NCBI GenBank assembly: GCA_001460835.1
Contig: CYKH01001117.1
Span: 7,589-63,108, forward strand
DNA length: 55,520 nucleotides
Origin: Bodo saltans
Taxonomy: Eukaryota; Euglenozoa; Kinetoplastea; Eubodonida; Bodonidae
Direction: 5' to 3'
Below are positions 17,501 through 27,775 of the stretch, piece after piece. The notes below the pieces were generated by a model. It searched no databases. It was given only the letters and a program-made list of their open reading frames with translations, and was not told where the DNA came from. Numbering within the stretch: position 1 is the stretch's first letter; the number at the start of each line of letters is the position of its first letter. The position numbers were made by a program, and so were the translations under genes.

Positions 17501-20500
17501 CTTGCTGATGAATAGTGTCGTGCTGGCAACGTACCACTATCCACAATCCAGCAAGTGGGACACGGCGCAGTGGGTGATTCACTTTGCTGCCAACTTATTC
17601 TATCTTTCTGAAGTACTCTTGAGGCTATTTGCGCTTGGGTTTGAAATCTATTGCTCCAGTGTCATGAATCTTACGGATGCCGCGGTGGTGATTGTCGGTT
17701 TCGTGGAATTGGCCCTTAACCGCACGAATGTCATCACGTGCTTACGGTTGTACCGAATGATGAGCTTTTTCAAGAAAGTTCGATTCCTCCGCAGCCTTCG
17801 CAAAGTAAGCCGAGTTTTGTGGCTCTGCGTCACAGATCTGTTCAACCTGATGATGTTCCTGTTTGTGTACGTGCTGTTGGTGGTGCTGTACGGCATGAGT
17901 TTGTTTGGTGGTGCGTGGACGGTTGGCAGTGCATTGAACAACACGCAACTTGAGTTGGATATTGGTTCAACACAGTTCCAAGTTCCCACTGCAATGATCT
18001 CAACACAAATTACACCATTCAACACGCGAGGTAACTTCAACACCTTCTCCGACGCAGTCTTCGTGGCGATGCAGGCGTTCTCGCGTGTGCGTGATGATTG
18101 GCTTCTGGTGACGTGGAGTGCCATGAGCCAGAAGGGAGACTATGCTCTTCTGTATTTCCTTGTCTCTGTCATGGCGGCATCGTACATCTTTCAAACTCTG
18201 TTCATTGCAATCCTTGCGGAGGGCTTCGAAAAGGACGATGCCCATGACAGCGAGGACGACGATGATGAGGCGTCTCTTCGCGCCGGGTCACGAAACCGCT
18301 TCTTCGACTTTTCACTGTTGTCATTGCTGCAGCGCAAGACGGGCGGATTCGCTCGAAGAAAAGTTACTCCCAATCGTGTCTTTGAGCTTCGTACAGATAT
18401 GAAACACCGCCTCCGCACCGCGCACCACGATTGGGATCGCTATGTCCTTGACACCACTGCGGTCGCCGCAACGCCCCTTGGCACCGAACATCATGGGCGT
18501 GCGCCAATCTTGGGCATGCGGGATAGCGCCTTCTACGGATCGAGCTCATCCATCGTGGTGGACACTCAGCAGACGCCTGTCATGACCAACCCCTCGACAA
18601 CTTCCTTCTCTAGTCAGCAGATCCCCTTCATGCTTGGTGGTGGGGGCGGCGCTCGATTGTCTTCCATGTACGATCGCCACGAGCACGTTCCAGTGGACGG
18701 CTTCTTCGGCCAACCTATGGTGATGACGTCTCAAGGAGGTGCTCTTGTCACCACGACAACCACCACCACCACCAGCGCAGGGCAACACGACGACAACGCC
18801 GATGTGCAAGCAATGATCATTCGGTTGACGCAGCATCGTGACCGCCTCGTCATGGGCCCGTCGTATCGTGTTGCTCGTCGCTGGGAGGGGGGTGAGTGGG
18901 TTCCTGACCGCTGCGATCGCTGCGGTGACGCCAAGCAAGCTCCCCTGAAAGCACCTGCCAACACACAGCAGAAAACCGTTGAGGATATTCATCAAGCCCA
19001 ATGCGATGCCTGCTCCGTGCGCATGGCGAAGCTTGAAGTTTTGACAACCATTCTTGACTACGTACGTCTCCAACAGCAGCTCAATATCCTGCCGACACTG
19101 CACTGCATGGAGACGCTGCTAGGCCAGGCGTGGTCCTGTGGTCTTCTGCTTTCCGAGTCTGTCGAGGAATTATGCGCAGTGGACCCCATCACCGAATGCC
19201 GTTCGTGGCAGAAGCTCCTTCGCTGTATTGACACACAGTTGTGGCTCCTTGACTTGCGCACAGGACAGGAACAGATTGGTAAGTTTACCAACGCGTACCT
19301 CCTAGCGTACCGTCGAGAAGAAGCTGAGTTGCTGGACGACTCGTCTCCAAAGAGTTTCTTCCTCTTCCATCGTGGTCAGTGGTTCCGTTCCACCATCCTC
19401 GACGTCGTCTCCACTCGATGGTTTCAGTACATTAGCATGGGTGTGATTGTCCTCGCCGCGGCGATGTTAGCGTGCGTGGATGTTCTTCAGCCGGCGTCGT
19501 CGGATAGGAATCACCCCTTCACGGTCCTGGACGACATCTTTACCGTGTGGATGACAATTGAGATGCTTCTGAAGTGGATTGCCATGGGCGTGGTGCACCC
19601 ATACCCAACCGCATACTTCTACAGTGTGTGGAACCTGTACGATGCATTTGCAGTGAGCGTCTCGATTGCGTCCTGGGCAAGCGAGTCGGTCGGATTGAGG
19701 TACCTTAAGGTATTCCGCCTGCTCCGCCTGTTTGAGTTCTTGCCATCTGCGATGCCGTTTTTGTTTCGGTCTGTGCGCGTGCTTTGTGCCGCTGTGCAGG
19801 ACGCATCACGGTCTTTCATCAGTGTTGGCGTGTTTGCTGCCTTGAACTATTTCGTTTGGGCAAGTTTTGCTCTTCACATCATGGGTGGAACGACGCATAC
19901 GTGCACCGACAAGAATCGCACCACGGATTCCGGCTGCGTCGGGTACTACAACCTGACATTGAGCAACGGCACAAAGATTCCAGTTGTCCGCACGTGGTAC
20001 GCCCCACGCAACTTCACGTACTCGTTTGATTCCTTCGATGAAGCGCTGCTTGTGATGGTGGAAGTGAGCACTGGGTCGTCGTGGATGGACGTCTTGTACG
20101 CGGCGGCAGATTCTGTGAGTGAAGGCGTTGCGCCAATCGCTGGTCACCGCCCGTTCTTAGGACTCTTCTTTGTCGCGTTTTACTTCATCAGTGGCTTTGT
20201 CGTGCTCGGGCTCATCGCAGCCCTCACCGTGTACTCCTACGTGAAGACAAAGACTCTGTTCGATGGCGCTGTGTATGCGAACCCACAACAACAGCTGTGG
20301 AGTCGTATTCAAGCATACCTGCTGGAGAACTTCAGGCCAAACGTTCCTCTTCGCCCACTGAACAACCCGCTAAGTGAACTTTTACACGCACTGGTTATGT
20401 CACGAGGTGCGGAGCTGTTTATGTCCCTTATTGTGGTGGGGCACATCATCACGATGAGCGTGGTCACCTACGGGGCATCGGATCGCAATGACCATCTGCA

Positions 20501-22577
20501 AAAGGTCGAGTACTTTTGGGTGGCACTTTTTATTGCAGAGACGACGTTCCGCTTGATTGCGCATGGCCCTCGGACTCTACGCCGACATGCTCACGCACTG
20601 GACGCCCTTACAGTGGTCTTGTCCATCTTGCAGCTGGGCCTCAACTCTACGTCACATCACAGGATTCCCTTCAACGTCAACACGTTTCGAATGCTGCGTA
20701 TTTTCCGCGTTGCTCATGCGGTACGTTTCATCCCTCAAGCCCGCCGCCTCAACTTGTACGGCCAAACGCTCATGAACATCCTCCCGGCATTCGGCGTGGT
20801 GACGCTAGTCCTTGCTCTTTGCGTCTTCATCTTTGCTGTGGTAGGGATGCACGTCCTTGCTCTTTGCGTCTTCATCTTTGCTGTGGTAGGGATGCACGCC
20901 TTTGGCGGTATCCCAACGAGGGAGACCTCTGTGTTTGCGCAGTTTCTTGATGCAGACTACAATAACTACAACACGTTTGTGAATTCGTTGCTTCTAACGT
21001 TCCGTGTTGTCACGTTTGAGTCCTGGAACAAAGTGCTGCGAGACACACTTCCACGCCCTGACTGCGTGACGGGAGGTGGTGTGGCCACCTGTGGTACCAA
21101 CTGGGCTGCCCTGTACTTCATTGTGCTGGTGTTGTTTGTTGGAATCGTAATCGTGGCGCTGTACATGGGCGTTGTTGTGGAGGGGTACGTCACGACGCTG
21201 CAAATGGAGAACAGCCTTCATCGTATCCGAGATCTCCATCGCTTTTCTGAGCTATGGGAGGAGAAGGACCCGGACGGCACCATGACGATCCCTACCAACG
21301 ATCTTCACGGAATTTTCCGCAAGCTTGGCGCGCCTCTTGGTATCGTAAACGAATGGGACCGCGTTGAGATGATTCACTTATGCAAGGAGTACAACATTGC
21401 TGACCACCATGGCCGAGTTCACTTCCATGAAGTCCTCTTGCCAATGGCCCGCCGACTTCTTGCGTGGCATCTGGAAGTGGACCCCAGCAGCATTGGGATG
21501 GGTGGCGCCAACGGTGGTGCAGGCCCACTGCTTGTGACGAAGCTCGATGTGGTTCGTTTCCGCAACTCTCCCACAACTGCGGAGCACTATTTTGCTGCCA
21601 CTTACGCCCTCGCTGCATACCGCCGCAAGCAAGCAATGCGAGCTGCTCATAAAATTCGCAAGGCTCGATGGGACGAGGGTCGTAGGTACTGTGACGCTCA
21701 CGAGCTGTCGTATCAAGGTTATGGTTTCCAAGGCTACCCATTGGATGTGCCTTTCCCAGAGTATCCAAGGATCCCACTGATTCTGCAGCATCAGCAACGC
21801 GACACGCTGAAGGGCCTTCAGCTTCCCGAGGAACCACAACGCAACGCGGCTGTCGTGGTAGATCAGGAAGATTCGATGCGATCCGTCCGTAGCCCGACAT
21901 CATCATTGACGCAAGGAGCAGCAGCAGTAGCAGGAGGCGTTGGGAGCAGCAATAAACGTCCCCCACGTCCGACGTCAGCATTACCGGTTCCCCCGGTCAA
22001 AAGTGTTGCGCCAGCTGCCGCTGCGAGCCTTCGACCAACCCGCCCAATGACCTCCCCAGCCACTGGTCGCAAGACGGTTGCAATGGTGACCACCCCTGTG
22101 GCCACACCCCACGAGCGTCACTTGCCGTCCCCCCGCGTTTCCGACCCACACCGCCTCTCCCTCTCCGCAGGCAGCCACCACCCTCAAGCACAACACCCTA
22201 GTCAAAAGATTGACATCGTCGTCACAAATGGCCATGATCAGTTTGATACACTCCCTTCATACTCCTCAGCAATCGACGACGGCACCAGCCGCTTTGGTCC
22301 ATCAGTTCCTGAAGCGATTCATCGCAATGAACGACGCGGTAGCAGGTTATTGAGGAAGCAGCAGCAACGTCTTTCGTCTGCTGCCGCTACCTCATCTGCT
22401 GCTGCGGCTGCAAGCGCCTCTGTTGGTGCGGCGTCACTTTCACCGCCGAATGAAGAATCTGTTGAGCGCTACCAGCTCCCACTAGGATCAGAGCCCAACT
22501 CGTGGCGCACTCACGAGTCTGAGCGCCGCGACCGCAGGAGGTCGACCTCCGCGGGCCGCGGGTACACCGGGCTGTAG
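14504..22577 (+). CDS. Four-domain voltage-gated calcium-type cation channel, frame broken near 15,321
   Basis: A pore-forming alpha subunit of the voltage-gated Ca2+/Na+ channel family, in plan like the flagellar calcium channel of trypanosomes (FS179). The N-terminus (14504 frame) gives a cytoplasmic part and S1 of domain I. The frame then breaks in a duplicated segment, and the rest (~2,400 residues) reads from about 15333 in another frame. Domain II starts near 17475, III near 19420 and IV near 20410, each with S1-S6 and an arginine-bearing S4 (for example FRMLRIFRVAHAVRF in IV). Pore loops read TNQGW, RDDW, TGSSW and TFESW, so the filter positions are Q/D/S/E. After domain IV comes an EF-hand-like region (about 21210-21480). 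The I-II linker (~490 residues) is disordered; the II-III linker carries a CxxC pair. The break may be an assembly or sequencing artefact. Confidence 0.8.
15139..15320 (+). repeat. Direct repeat in channel domain I, copy 1
   Basis: A 182-base segment encoding the S4-S5 region. It recurs at 15344-15525 (offset 205) with seven differences, all at third codon positions and all synonymous. Confidence 0.9.
15344..15525 (+). repeat. Direct repeat in channel domain I, copy 2
   Basis: Second copy, separated from the first by 23 bases that start with ten T. The 205-base offset is not a multiple of three, which causes the frame break. This copy is in frame with the rest of the channel. Confidence 0.9.
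20808..20897 (+). repeat. Perfect 45-base tandem duplication in channel domain IV S5
   Basis: Two identical 45-base units (20808-20852 and 20853-20897) each encode VLALCVFIFAVVGMH. The repeat keeps the frame and lengthens S5 by 15 residues. Confidence 0.95.
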
Positions 22578-22949
22578 ACTACATAAATGGCGATCCATTT
22601 TGCAACAATGGAAAATGTACAACTCAATGAAGATCTTGTGAAAATGACGAACAAAGTAAATGAAGCAATCGTCGTAATTGCAACAGAAACACAAAGCAAA
22701 GTAAGCCAAAACAAAACAACAAAACACAAGTCAAAGCCAAGACAAAGCAAATATCAAAGGACCCTTTCCCCTCCGCCATTACAATACAGGTTTCCTCCCT
22801 TCTACTACTTTCCTGCTCCCACGTCTCAACTACAATCTACTCTTGCAACCAACACAAATTAATGGGTTTCACTGGACAGTGTTGATGTGTCATTCATGTT
22901 GCTCTTTTAAAACGTTTGCATAAAAGGGATTGATTTTTGTGAATTCACC
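22578..22949. other. Spacer before enolase
   Basis: No gene. It has an A-rich part, then a pyrimidine-rich stretch (about 22762-22850) with AGs at 22788-22789 and 22878-22879 that can serve enolase. A 91-codon open frame through this stretch is judged to be chance. Confidence 0.55.
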
Positions 22950-24242
22950 ATGGCCACCATTCTGAAGGTCCACGCCCGTGAGGTTCTTGATTCCCGTGGT
23001 AACCCCACCGTTGAGGTTGAGATCACCACCGCGAACGGCCTCTTCCGCTCCGCCGTTCCCTCTGGCGCCTCAACTGGTATCTACGAGGCCTACGAGCTCC
23101 ACGATAAGGACAAGAAGCGTTACACCGGCAAGGGCTGCCTGAACGCCGTACGTAATGTGATTGATGTGATTGGCCCCGCTCTCACCGGAAAGGATGTGAC
23201 GGATCAGGCTGCTCTCGATAAGCTTCTTCGCGACCTTGACGGCACCAAGAATAAGAGCAAGCTCGGCGCCAACGCTATTCTTGGCTGCTCCATGGCCATC
23301 AGCAAGGCTGCCGCGTCCTACAACAACATTCCTTTGTACCAGTACATTGCGAATCTTGCCGGCAACACTGACCTCCGCCTCCCCGTCCCGTGCTTCAACG
23401 TCATCAACGGTGGTAAGCACGCAGGAAATGCACTCCCCTTCCAGGAGTTCATGATTGCCCCCGTCAAGGCTGAGACCTTCGCGGACGCTCTCCGCATGGG
23501 TGCTGAGGTGTACCACGCGCTCAAGACCATCATCAAGAAGAAGTACGGCCAGGATGCCGTGAACGTCGGTGACGAGGGTGGCTTCGCTCCCCCGGTTCAG
23601 GATATCAACGAGCCCCTTCCCATCCTAATGGAGGCCATTGAGGCCGCTGGCCACAAGGGCAAGTTCGCCATCTGCATGGACTGCGCTGCCTCTGAGGCCT
23701 TTGATGAGCCTTCCAAGCAGTACAACTTGACGTTTAAGAACCCCGAGCCAACCCTGGTTTCCGCCAAGCAGCTCGAGCAGACGTACGTCAAGTGGGCCAC
23801 CGACTACCCCATCGTCTCTATCGAGGATCCCTTCGATCAAGATGACTTCGACGCGTGGGCGAGCGTTACTGCTGCACTGAAGGGCACCGCCCAGGTTGTG
23901 GGCGATGACCTCACCGTCACCAACACCGAGCGCATCAAGATGGCCATCGAGAAGAGTGCTTGCAATGCCCTCCTGCTCAAGATCAACCAGATTGGCACCA
24001 TCTCCGAGGCAATTGAGTCCGCGAAGCTGTGCCTCTCGAACGGTTGGGCAGTCATGGTCTCTCACCGCTCTGGTGAAACCGAGGACACGTACATCGCTGA
24101 CCTCGTTGTTGGTCTTGGCTGCGGTCAGATCAAGACTGGCGCTCCTTGCCGCGGTGAGCGCACTGCCAAGCTCAACCAGCTTCTTCGCATTGAGGAGGAG
24201 CTCGGTAGCAGCGCTAAGTTTGGCTTCCCTGCGTGGAAGTAA
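22950..24242 (+). CDS. ENO: Enolase (2-phosphoglycerate dehydratase)
   Basis: A full-length, 430-residue enolase converting 2-phosphoglycerate to phosphoenolpyruvate in glycolysis. All signatures are present: the N-terminal [15 protein letters not shown], the catalytic loop [10 protein letters not shown], metal ligands in [17 protein letters not shown] and [10 protein letters not shown], the catalytic Lys in [10 protein letters not shown] and the signature [15 protein letters not shown]. The trypanosomatid-type residues near the active site, Cys (PVPCFNV, residue 148), Lys (GGKHAGN, residue 156) and Cys (MDCAASE, residue 245), are all conserved. There is no C-terminal SKL-type or N-terminal glycosomal signal, so it is probably cytosolic. 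Codons end in C far more than in neighbouring genes, as expected for a highly expressed protein. Confidence 0.97.
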   Translation: MATILKVHAREVLDSRGNPTVEVEITTANGLFRSAVPSGASTGIYEAYELHDKDKKRYTGKGCLNAVRNVIDVIGPALTGKDVTDQAALDKLLRDLDGTKNKSKLGANAILGCSMAISKAAASYNNIPLYQYIANLAGNTDLRLPVPCFNVINGGKHAGNALPFQEFMIAPVKAETFADALRMGAEVYHALKTIIKKKYGQDAVNVGDEGGFAPPVQDINEPLPILMEAIEAAGHKGKFAICMDCAASEAFDEPSKQYNLTFKNPEPTLVSAKQLEQTYVKWATDYPIVSIEDPFDQDDFDAWASVTAALKGTAQVVGDDLTVTNTERIKMAIEKSACNALLLKINQIGTISEAIESAKLCLSNGWAVMVSHRSGETEDTYIADLVVGLGCGQIKTGAPCRGERTAKLNQLLRIEEELGSSAKFGFPAWK

Positions 24243-24655
24243 ATCATGAGGACTGTATCATGATGCACCTGATTCATTCTCTGTGTGGAGAACATCAACA
24301 ACAAAAAAACACAAAAAAACGAACTGGAAATGAATGTGTGAGTTGCAAGCGTTGCATGCGCCACGACTGTCACCCACTTTCTACTCGATGGTGAAGTGGA
24401 TGATAATAGTGAACAAACAAAAGAATGTCATCTCTTTTTTTTTATTTTCCCACAACATGCCTTTTGAGCGACGACAGTCGGCGACAACAACAAACCTCTG
24501 CCGAATTTGTTTTCCCCCACAATCGATCTCTACTCACAAACGTTAAGCGTCTCACTTTGAAACCTTCGTTAAGTCTTTTTCCCTATTTGCTATTCGATTC
24601 GCAGTGAGGTGACCCAAACACACACAAAACAACGAAGAAAACCTAATTGTGAGTA
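24243..24655. other. Spacer between enolase and importin beta
   Basis: 3' UTR of enolase, then an AC-rich part and a pyrimidine tract at 24574-24600 with AG 24603-24604, 51 bases before the importin ATG. No gene seen. Confidence 0.6.
24574..24604 (+). promoter_or_regulatory. Predicted spliced-leader acceptor, importin beta
   Basis: Tract TCTTTTTCCCTATTTGCTAT, then CGATTCGCAG; AG at 24603-24604. Confidence 0.6.
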
Positions 24656-27247
24656 ATGTCCGTGACTGACATCATGATGGCTTTGGCAAGCCCGGATCCC
24701 TCGATCCGTGTGCCCGCGGAGGCCACTGTTACCCAGGCTAAAGAGTCCGACCTTGCCGGATTTCTGATTGCTCTTATCAATGAGCTTCGCGATGATTCGA
24801 AGCCCAGTCAGGCACGCCAGATGGCAGGTATGGTCTTGAAGAACTCCGTTGCTCTGCACCTTCGCGACGTGGAGGCTCGCAAAGCATTAGAAGCCAAGTG
24901 GACTTCTCTCGCACCAGCTGTCCGCAATCAAGTGAAGTCGGAGGTCCTTTCGACGCTTGGTAGCAGCACTCGCGAAGTGCGCCAGATCGCCGCGAATATC
25001 ATCGGTAACTTATCCCGCATTGAGCTTCCTGCTGGTGAATGGCCAACCCTCGTGGAGACCCTTGTTGGCGCTGTCAATGGCGATGAGCAGCACATGGAGG
25101 CTGCCCTTACTGCTCTCGGATACGTGTGCGAGGAGGCTGGAGAGTACTCAGAGGTGGAGGAATACCTTGCGCAGTTTAGCACACCCATCCTCACCGCTGT
25201 AGGCAACGGAATGAGCACCGCGAACGAGGATGTCAAGTACTACGCAACCAATGCGCTGTGCAACTCCATGGAGTTCATCCATGCAAATATGCAACAGGAC
25301 AACCAACGTGACTACTTGGTGAAGATCGTTTGTGAGGCGGCCACTGGCCAAACGGAGCGGACTCGCGAGAAGGCGATGGAGTGCCTTGTCAAGATTGCGG
25401 AGCTGTACTACTCTACCCTTCCTGCATACATCGCGCGTCTGCACCAGCTCACCACGTCTGCTGTCTTCAGCGACAGCGAGAGCGTTGCCCTCCAGGCTAT
25501 GCTCTTCTGGACCTCGATTTGTGATACCGAGCGTGAGATGTACGAAGAGGGCAACACGAAAGAGTGCCTAAACTACGCTCAGCAAGGCGCCACGGAGCTC
25601 GTCGACTTATGCCTCAAGTGCCTCGTGCGCCAAGAGGAGGGTCAAACTGAAGATGATTGGAATATCTCTATTGCCGGAGGAAAGCTGCTGCAGAGCCTTG
25701 CCTCCTGCCTTCAAAACGCAGTGGCTGGACACGTGATGCCTTTTGTGTTTGCCAATGTGAATGAGGAAGATTGGCGCAAGTGCGAGGCTGCCCTCATGGC
25801 CTTCGGTTGCGTCATTGGAGGACCAGACCCAAAGGATATCCAAGACACCGTTGCACAAGCCGTCCCCGGTCTGCTGAACTACTTCCGCCACAAGAACCCA
25901 ATGGTAGCCGATACTGCCGGTTGGGTGCTGGCAAAGGTATGCGAGCTGTTCCCTGACGTGTTCCTTGAGGTCCCCTCGAACCTTCAGCAGCTTCTTAACA
26001 TTATTGGCCCCTCGATCTCTGCTGCCGACGCGATGGCCATCCGTGCGTGCAACTCGATTCACAACTTGGCTCTCGCATATGAAGATGAAGAGGACCAGCA
26101 GCAGAACGAGCTGTCCTCCTTCTACAAGGACATCGTGATGGCGCTATTTGCTGCCATTGACGCAAAGGACGCGACGGATGAGCGCCTTCGCGAAACTGCT
26201 CAAGAGACTTTGAACGCAGTCGTCGATGCTGCTGCAGCCGATTGCTTTGGGTTCCTTGAGACACTAGTCCCTGAGCTTGAGCGCCGCTTGACGTTCCTTG
26301 TGAGTCAGCGCCAGCAGATGACCGGATCGTCTAACGCGTCTGCCGACCTCGACCACTTGATTGGCTTGATGTGTGGTGCCCTCGGCGGCGTCGCAAAGAA
26401 GCTCGGCCTTAGAATTCGCAACCACGTTGCGACGACGATGCAGATCATGGATAACATTTTCAAGATGCAGAACGACTCTGCTCAGGCAGAGGCACTTCTC
26501 CTTGTTGGTGCTCTTGCCCACGCTGTCCATGGTGACCTCTTGCCGTACATCCCCAACGTCATGCCATACATTGTGTATGCTCTGCAGCAGGTGGACCAGG
26601 AAGACTTATGCCACACTGCGGCTGGTACCCTCGGTGACTGTGCTACGTCGTTGCAGGAGAGCTTTGCGCCCTTCGCCCAGCAGCCCCTCACCGTGATTCG
26701 TGACTGCCTCAACAGCCCCCAGGTTGACCGCGATGTAAAATGCTCCTTGTTGGGGTGCATCGGTGACGTTGCCCTCGCGTTGGGTGGAGAGCATTTCTTC
26801 CCCTACCTTGAAACATTCTGCGGCATTGTAGCTGGTATGTACGATCAAAGCAAGAAGATTGATATTAAGGGTGACTACGACGCTGAGGACTACGTGTACA
26901 GCCTCTGGGAGAGCATTGCATCGTTCTACACGGGAGTGTGCCAATGCTTCAACGGCTTCGTCCAGCACTTGGGCCCATACTTGCAGCCGATCCTCATCTT
27001 CTCCTTAGAAGTCTGCAACGCTTCATTAGACCAGTGGGATACCCTGTCCGCGGCTTTGGGCGTGATTGGTGATTTGGCGAACATTTTGAAGACCGCTGAT
27101 CTCGCACTTCGTCAGTCTGGCAAGAACTCTGTGCTCACGAACGATATGCGCGTGTTGATGAGTCGCGTGAACAAGATTCGTGATGAGACAGTAAGAGACC
27201 AGGTGGAGTGGGTTGGAAAGCAATTAGCCGCCCTTGAGAAGGCATAA
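24656..27247 (+). CDS. KPNB1: Importin beta-1 (karyopherin beta, Kap95-like)
   Basis: An 863-residue nuclear import receptor, matching the usual length of 860-880. It is built of HEAT repeats throughout. The N-terminal importin-beta domain shows the typical QARQMAGMVLKN near residue 45. A short acidic stretch (TEDDW near 333) followed by a Gly-Gly-containing helix sits where the importin beta acidic loop binds the importin alpha IBB region. The second half keeps the family pattern LMCGALGGVAKKLG, and the final helices end in VEWVGKQLAAL. Expected role: binding cargo or importin alpha, Ran-GTP and FG nucleoporins at the nuclear pore. No frame problems seen. Confidence 0.93.
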   Translation: MSVTDIMMALASPDPSIRVPAEATVTQAKESDLAGFLIALINELRDDSKPSQARQMAGMVLKNSVALHLRDVEARKALEAKWTSLAPAVRNQVKSEVLSTLGSSTREVRQIAANIIGNLSRIELPAGEWPTLVETLVGAVNGDEQHMEAALTALGYVCEEAGEYSEVEEYLAQFSTPILTAVGNGMSTANEDVKYYATNALCNSMEFIHANMQQDNQRDYLVKIVCEAATGQTERTREKAMECLVKIAELYYSTLPAYIARLHQLTTSAVFSDSESVALQAMLFWTSICDTEREMYEEGNTKECLNYAQQGATELVDLCLKCLVRQEEGQTEDDWNISIAGGKLLQSLASCLQNAVAGHVMPFVFANVNEEDWRKCEAALMAFGCVIGGPDPKDIQDTVAQAVPGLLNYFRHKNPMVADTAGWVLAKVCELFPDVFLEVPSNLQQLLNIIGPSISAADAMAIRACNSIHNLALAYEDEEDQQQNELSSFYKDIVMALFAAIDAKDATDERLRETAQETLNAVVDAAAADCFGFLETLVPELERRLTFLVSQRQQMTGSSNASADLDHLIGLMCGALGGVAKKLGLRIRNHVATTMQIMDNIFKMQNDSAQAEALLLVGALAHAVHGDLLPYIPNVMPYIVYALQQVDQEDLCHTAAGTLGDCATSLQESFAPFAQQPLTVIRDCLNSPQVDRDVKCSLLGCIGDVALALGGEHFFPYLETFCGIVAGMYDQSKKIDIKGDYDAEDYVYSLWESIASFYTGVCQCFNGFVQHLGPYLQPILIFSLEVCNASLDQWDTLSAALGVIGDLANILKTADLALRQSGKNSVLTNDMRVLMSRVNKIRDETVRDQVEWVGKQLAALEKA

Positions 27248-27775
27248 TCACAATCAAGACATCATCGAATAAAGCAAAGAAGTGCTATTGGAAGCGCATT
27301 TCTAAGAAGCACTTTTTGTGTAACATCTGAGAGAATTAGGTGAAGAGTTGAGTGAACGCGAGAAAAAAAAAGAAACACGCTCGAATAGCGTCGTTTGTTT
27401 TTTTGTTGCTCGTGGATGCGAGATTACAGAGGAGGGAGTGCCACAAGTAACAAAAGACGGCTTTTGGTGATTCGACACGCGCAGACATTTTTTCCCTACT
27501 GTCTTTTCGCCCGGTGCGGGAGCAGCAAACAAACAAAGAGAGGGCGCACACAACTGCAGCGTACTGGCAACTCTTTTCTTTCTTTCTTTGGTCCTCTTTT
27601 GCACCTCGAGAAGCGGAGGGAACGAGAAATGTGCAAAATTAACCCCCACCTTCTTCATCTCAGTTACATTGATCAGAAGCATGCGGTTTGATCATTATCC
27701 TATTTCACTTTGTCAAATCGCAACACATATCGAACCAGAGAGGAACGAAGGGAAAGAGCGTGACACACATTCGTA
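27248..27775. other. Spacer before the RD-rich gene
   Basis: Two pyrimidine/AG signals occur (27570-27610 and 27643-27663). A 98-codon frame between 27395 and 27691 overlaps them and is not called. No other gene seen. Confidence 0.55.
27643..27663 (+). promoter_or_regulatory. Predicted spliced-leader acceptor, RD-rich gene
   Basis: CCCCCACCTTCTTCATCTCAG with AG 27662-27663, 113 bases before ATG 27776. Confidence 0.5.

Noticed and set aside
22587-22862. 91-codon forward frame before enolase
   Set aside because: The second half is a translated pyrimidine-rich splice signal (Pro/Phe/Tyr-rich) and the first half is A-rich UTR sequence.
27395-27691. 98-codon forward frame before the RD-rich gene
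   Set aside because: It spans two predicted acceptors and its composition follows the pyrimidine and purine tracts rather than a protein.
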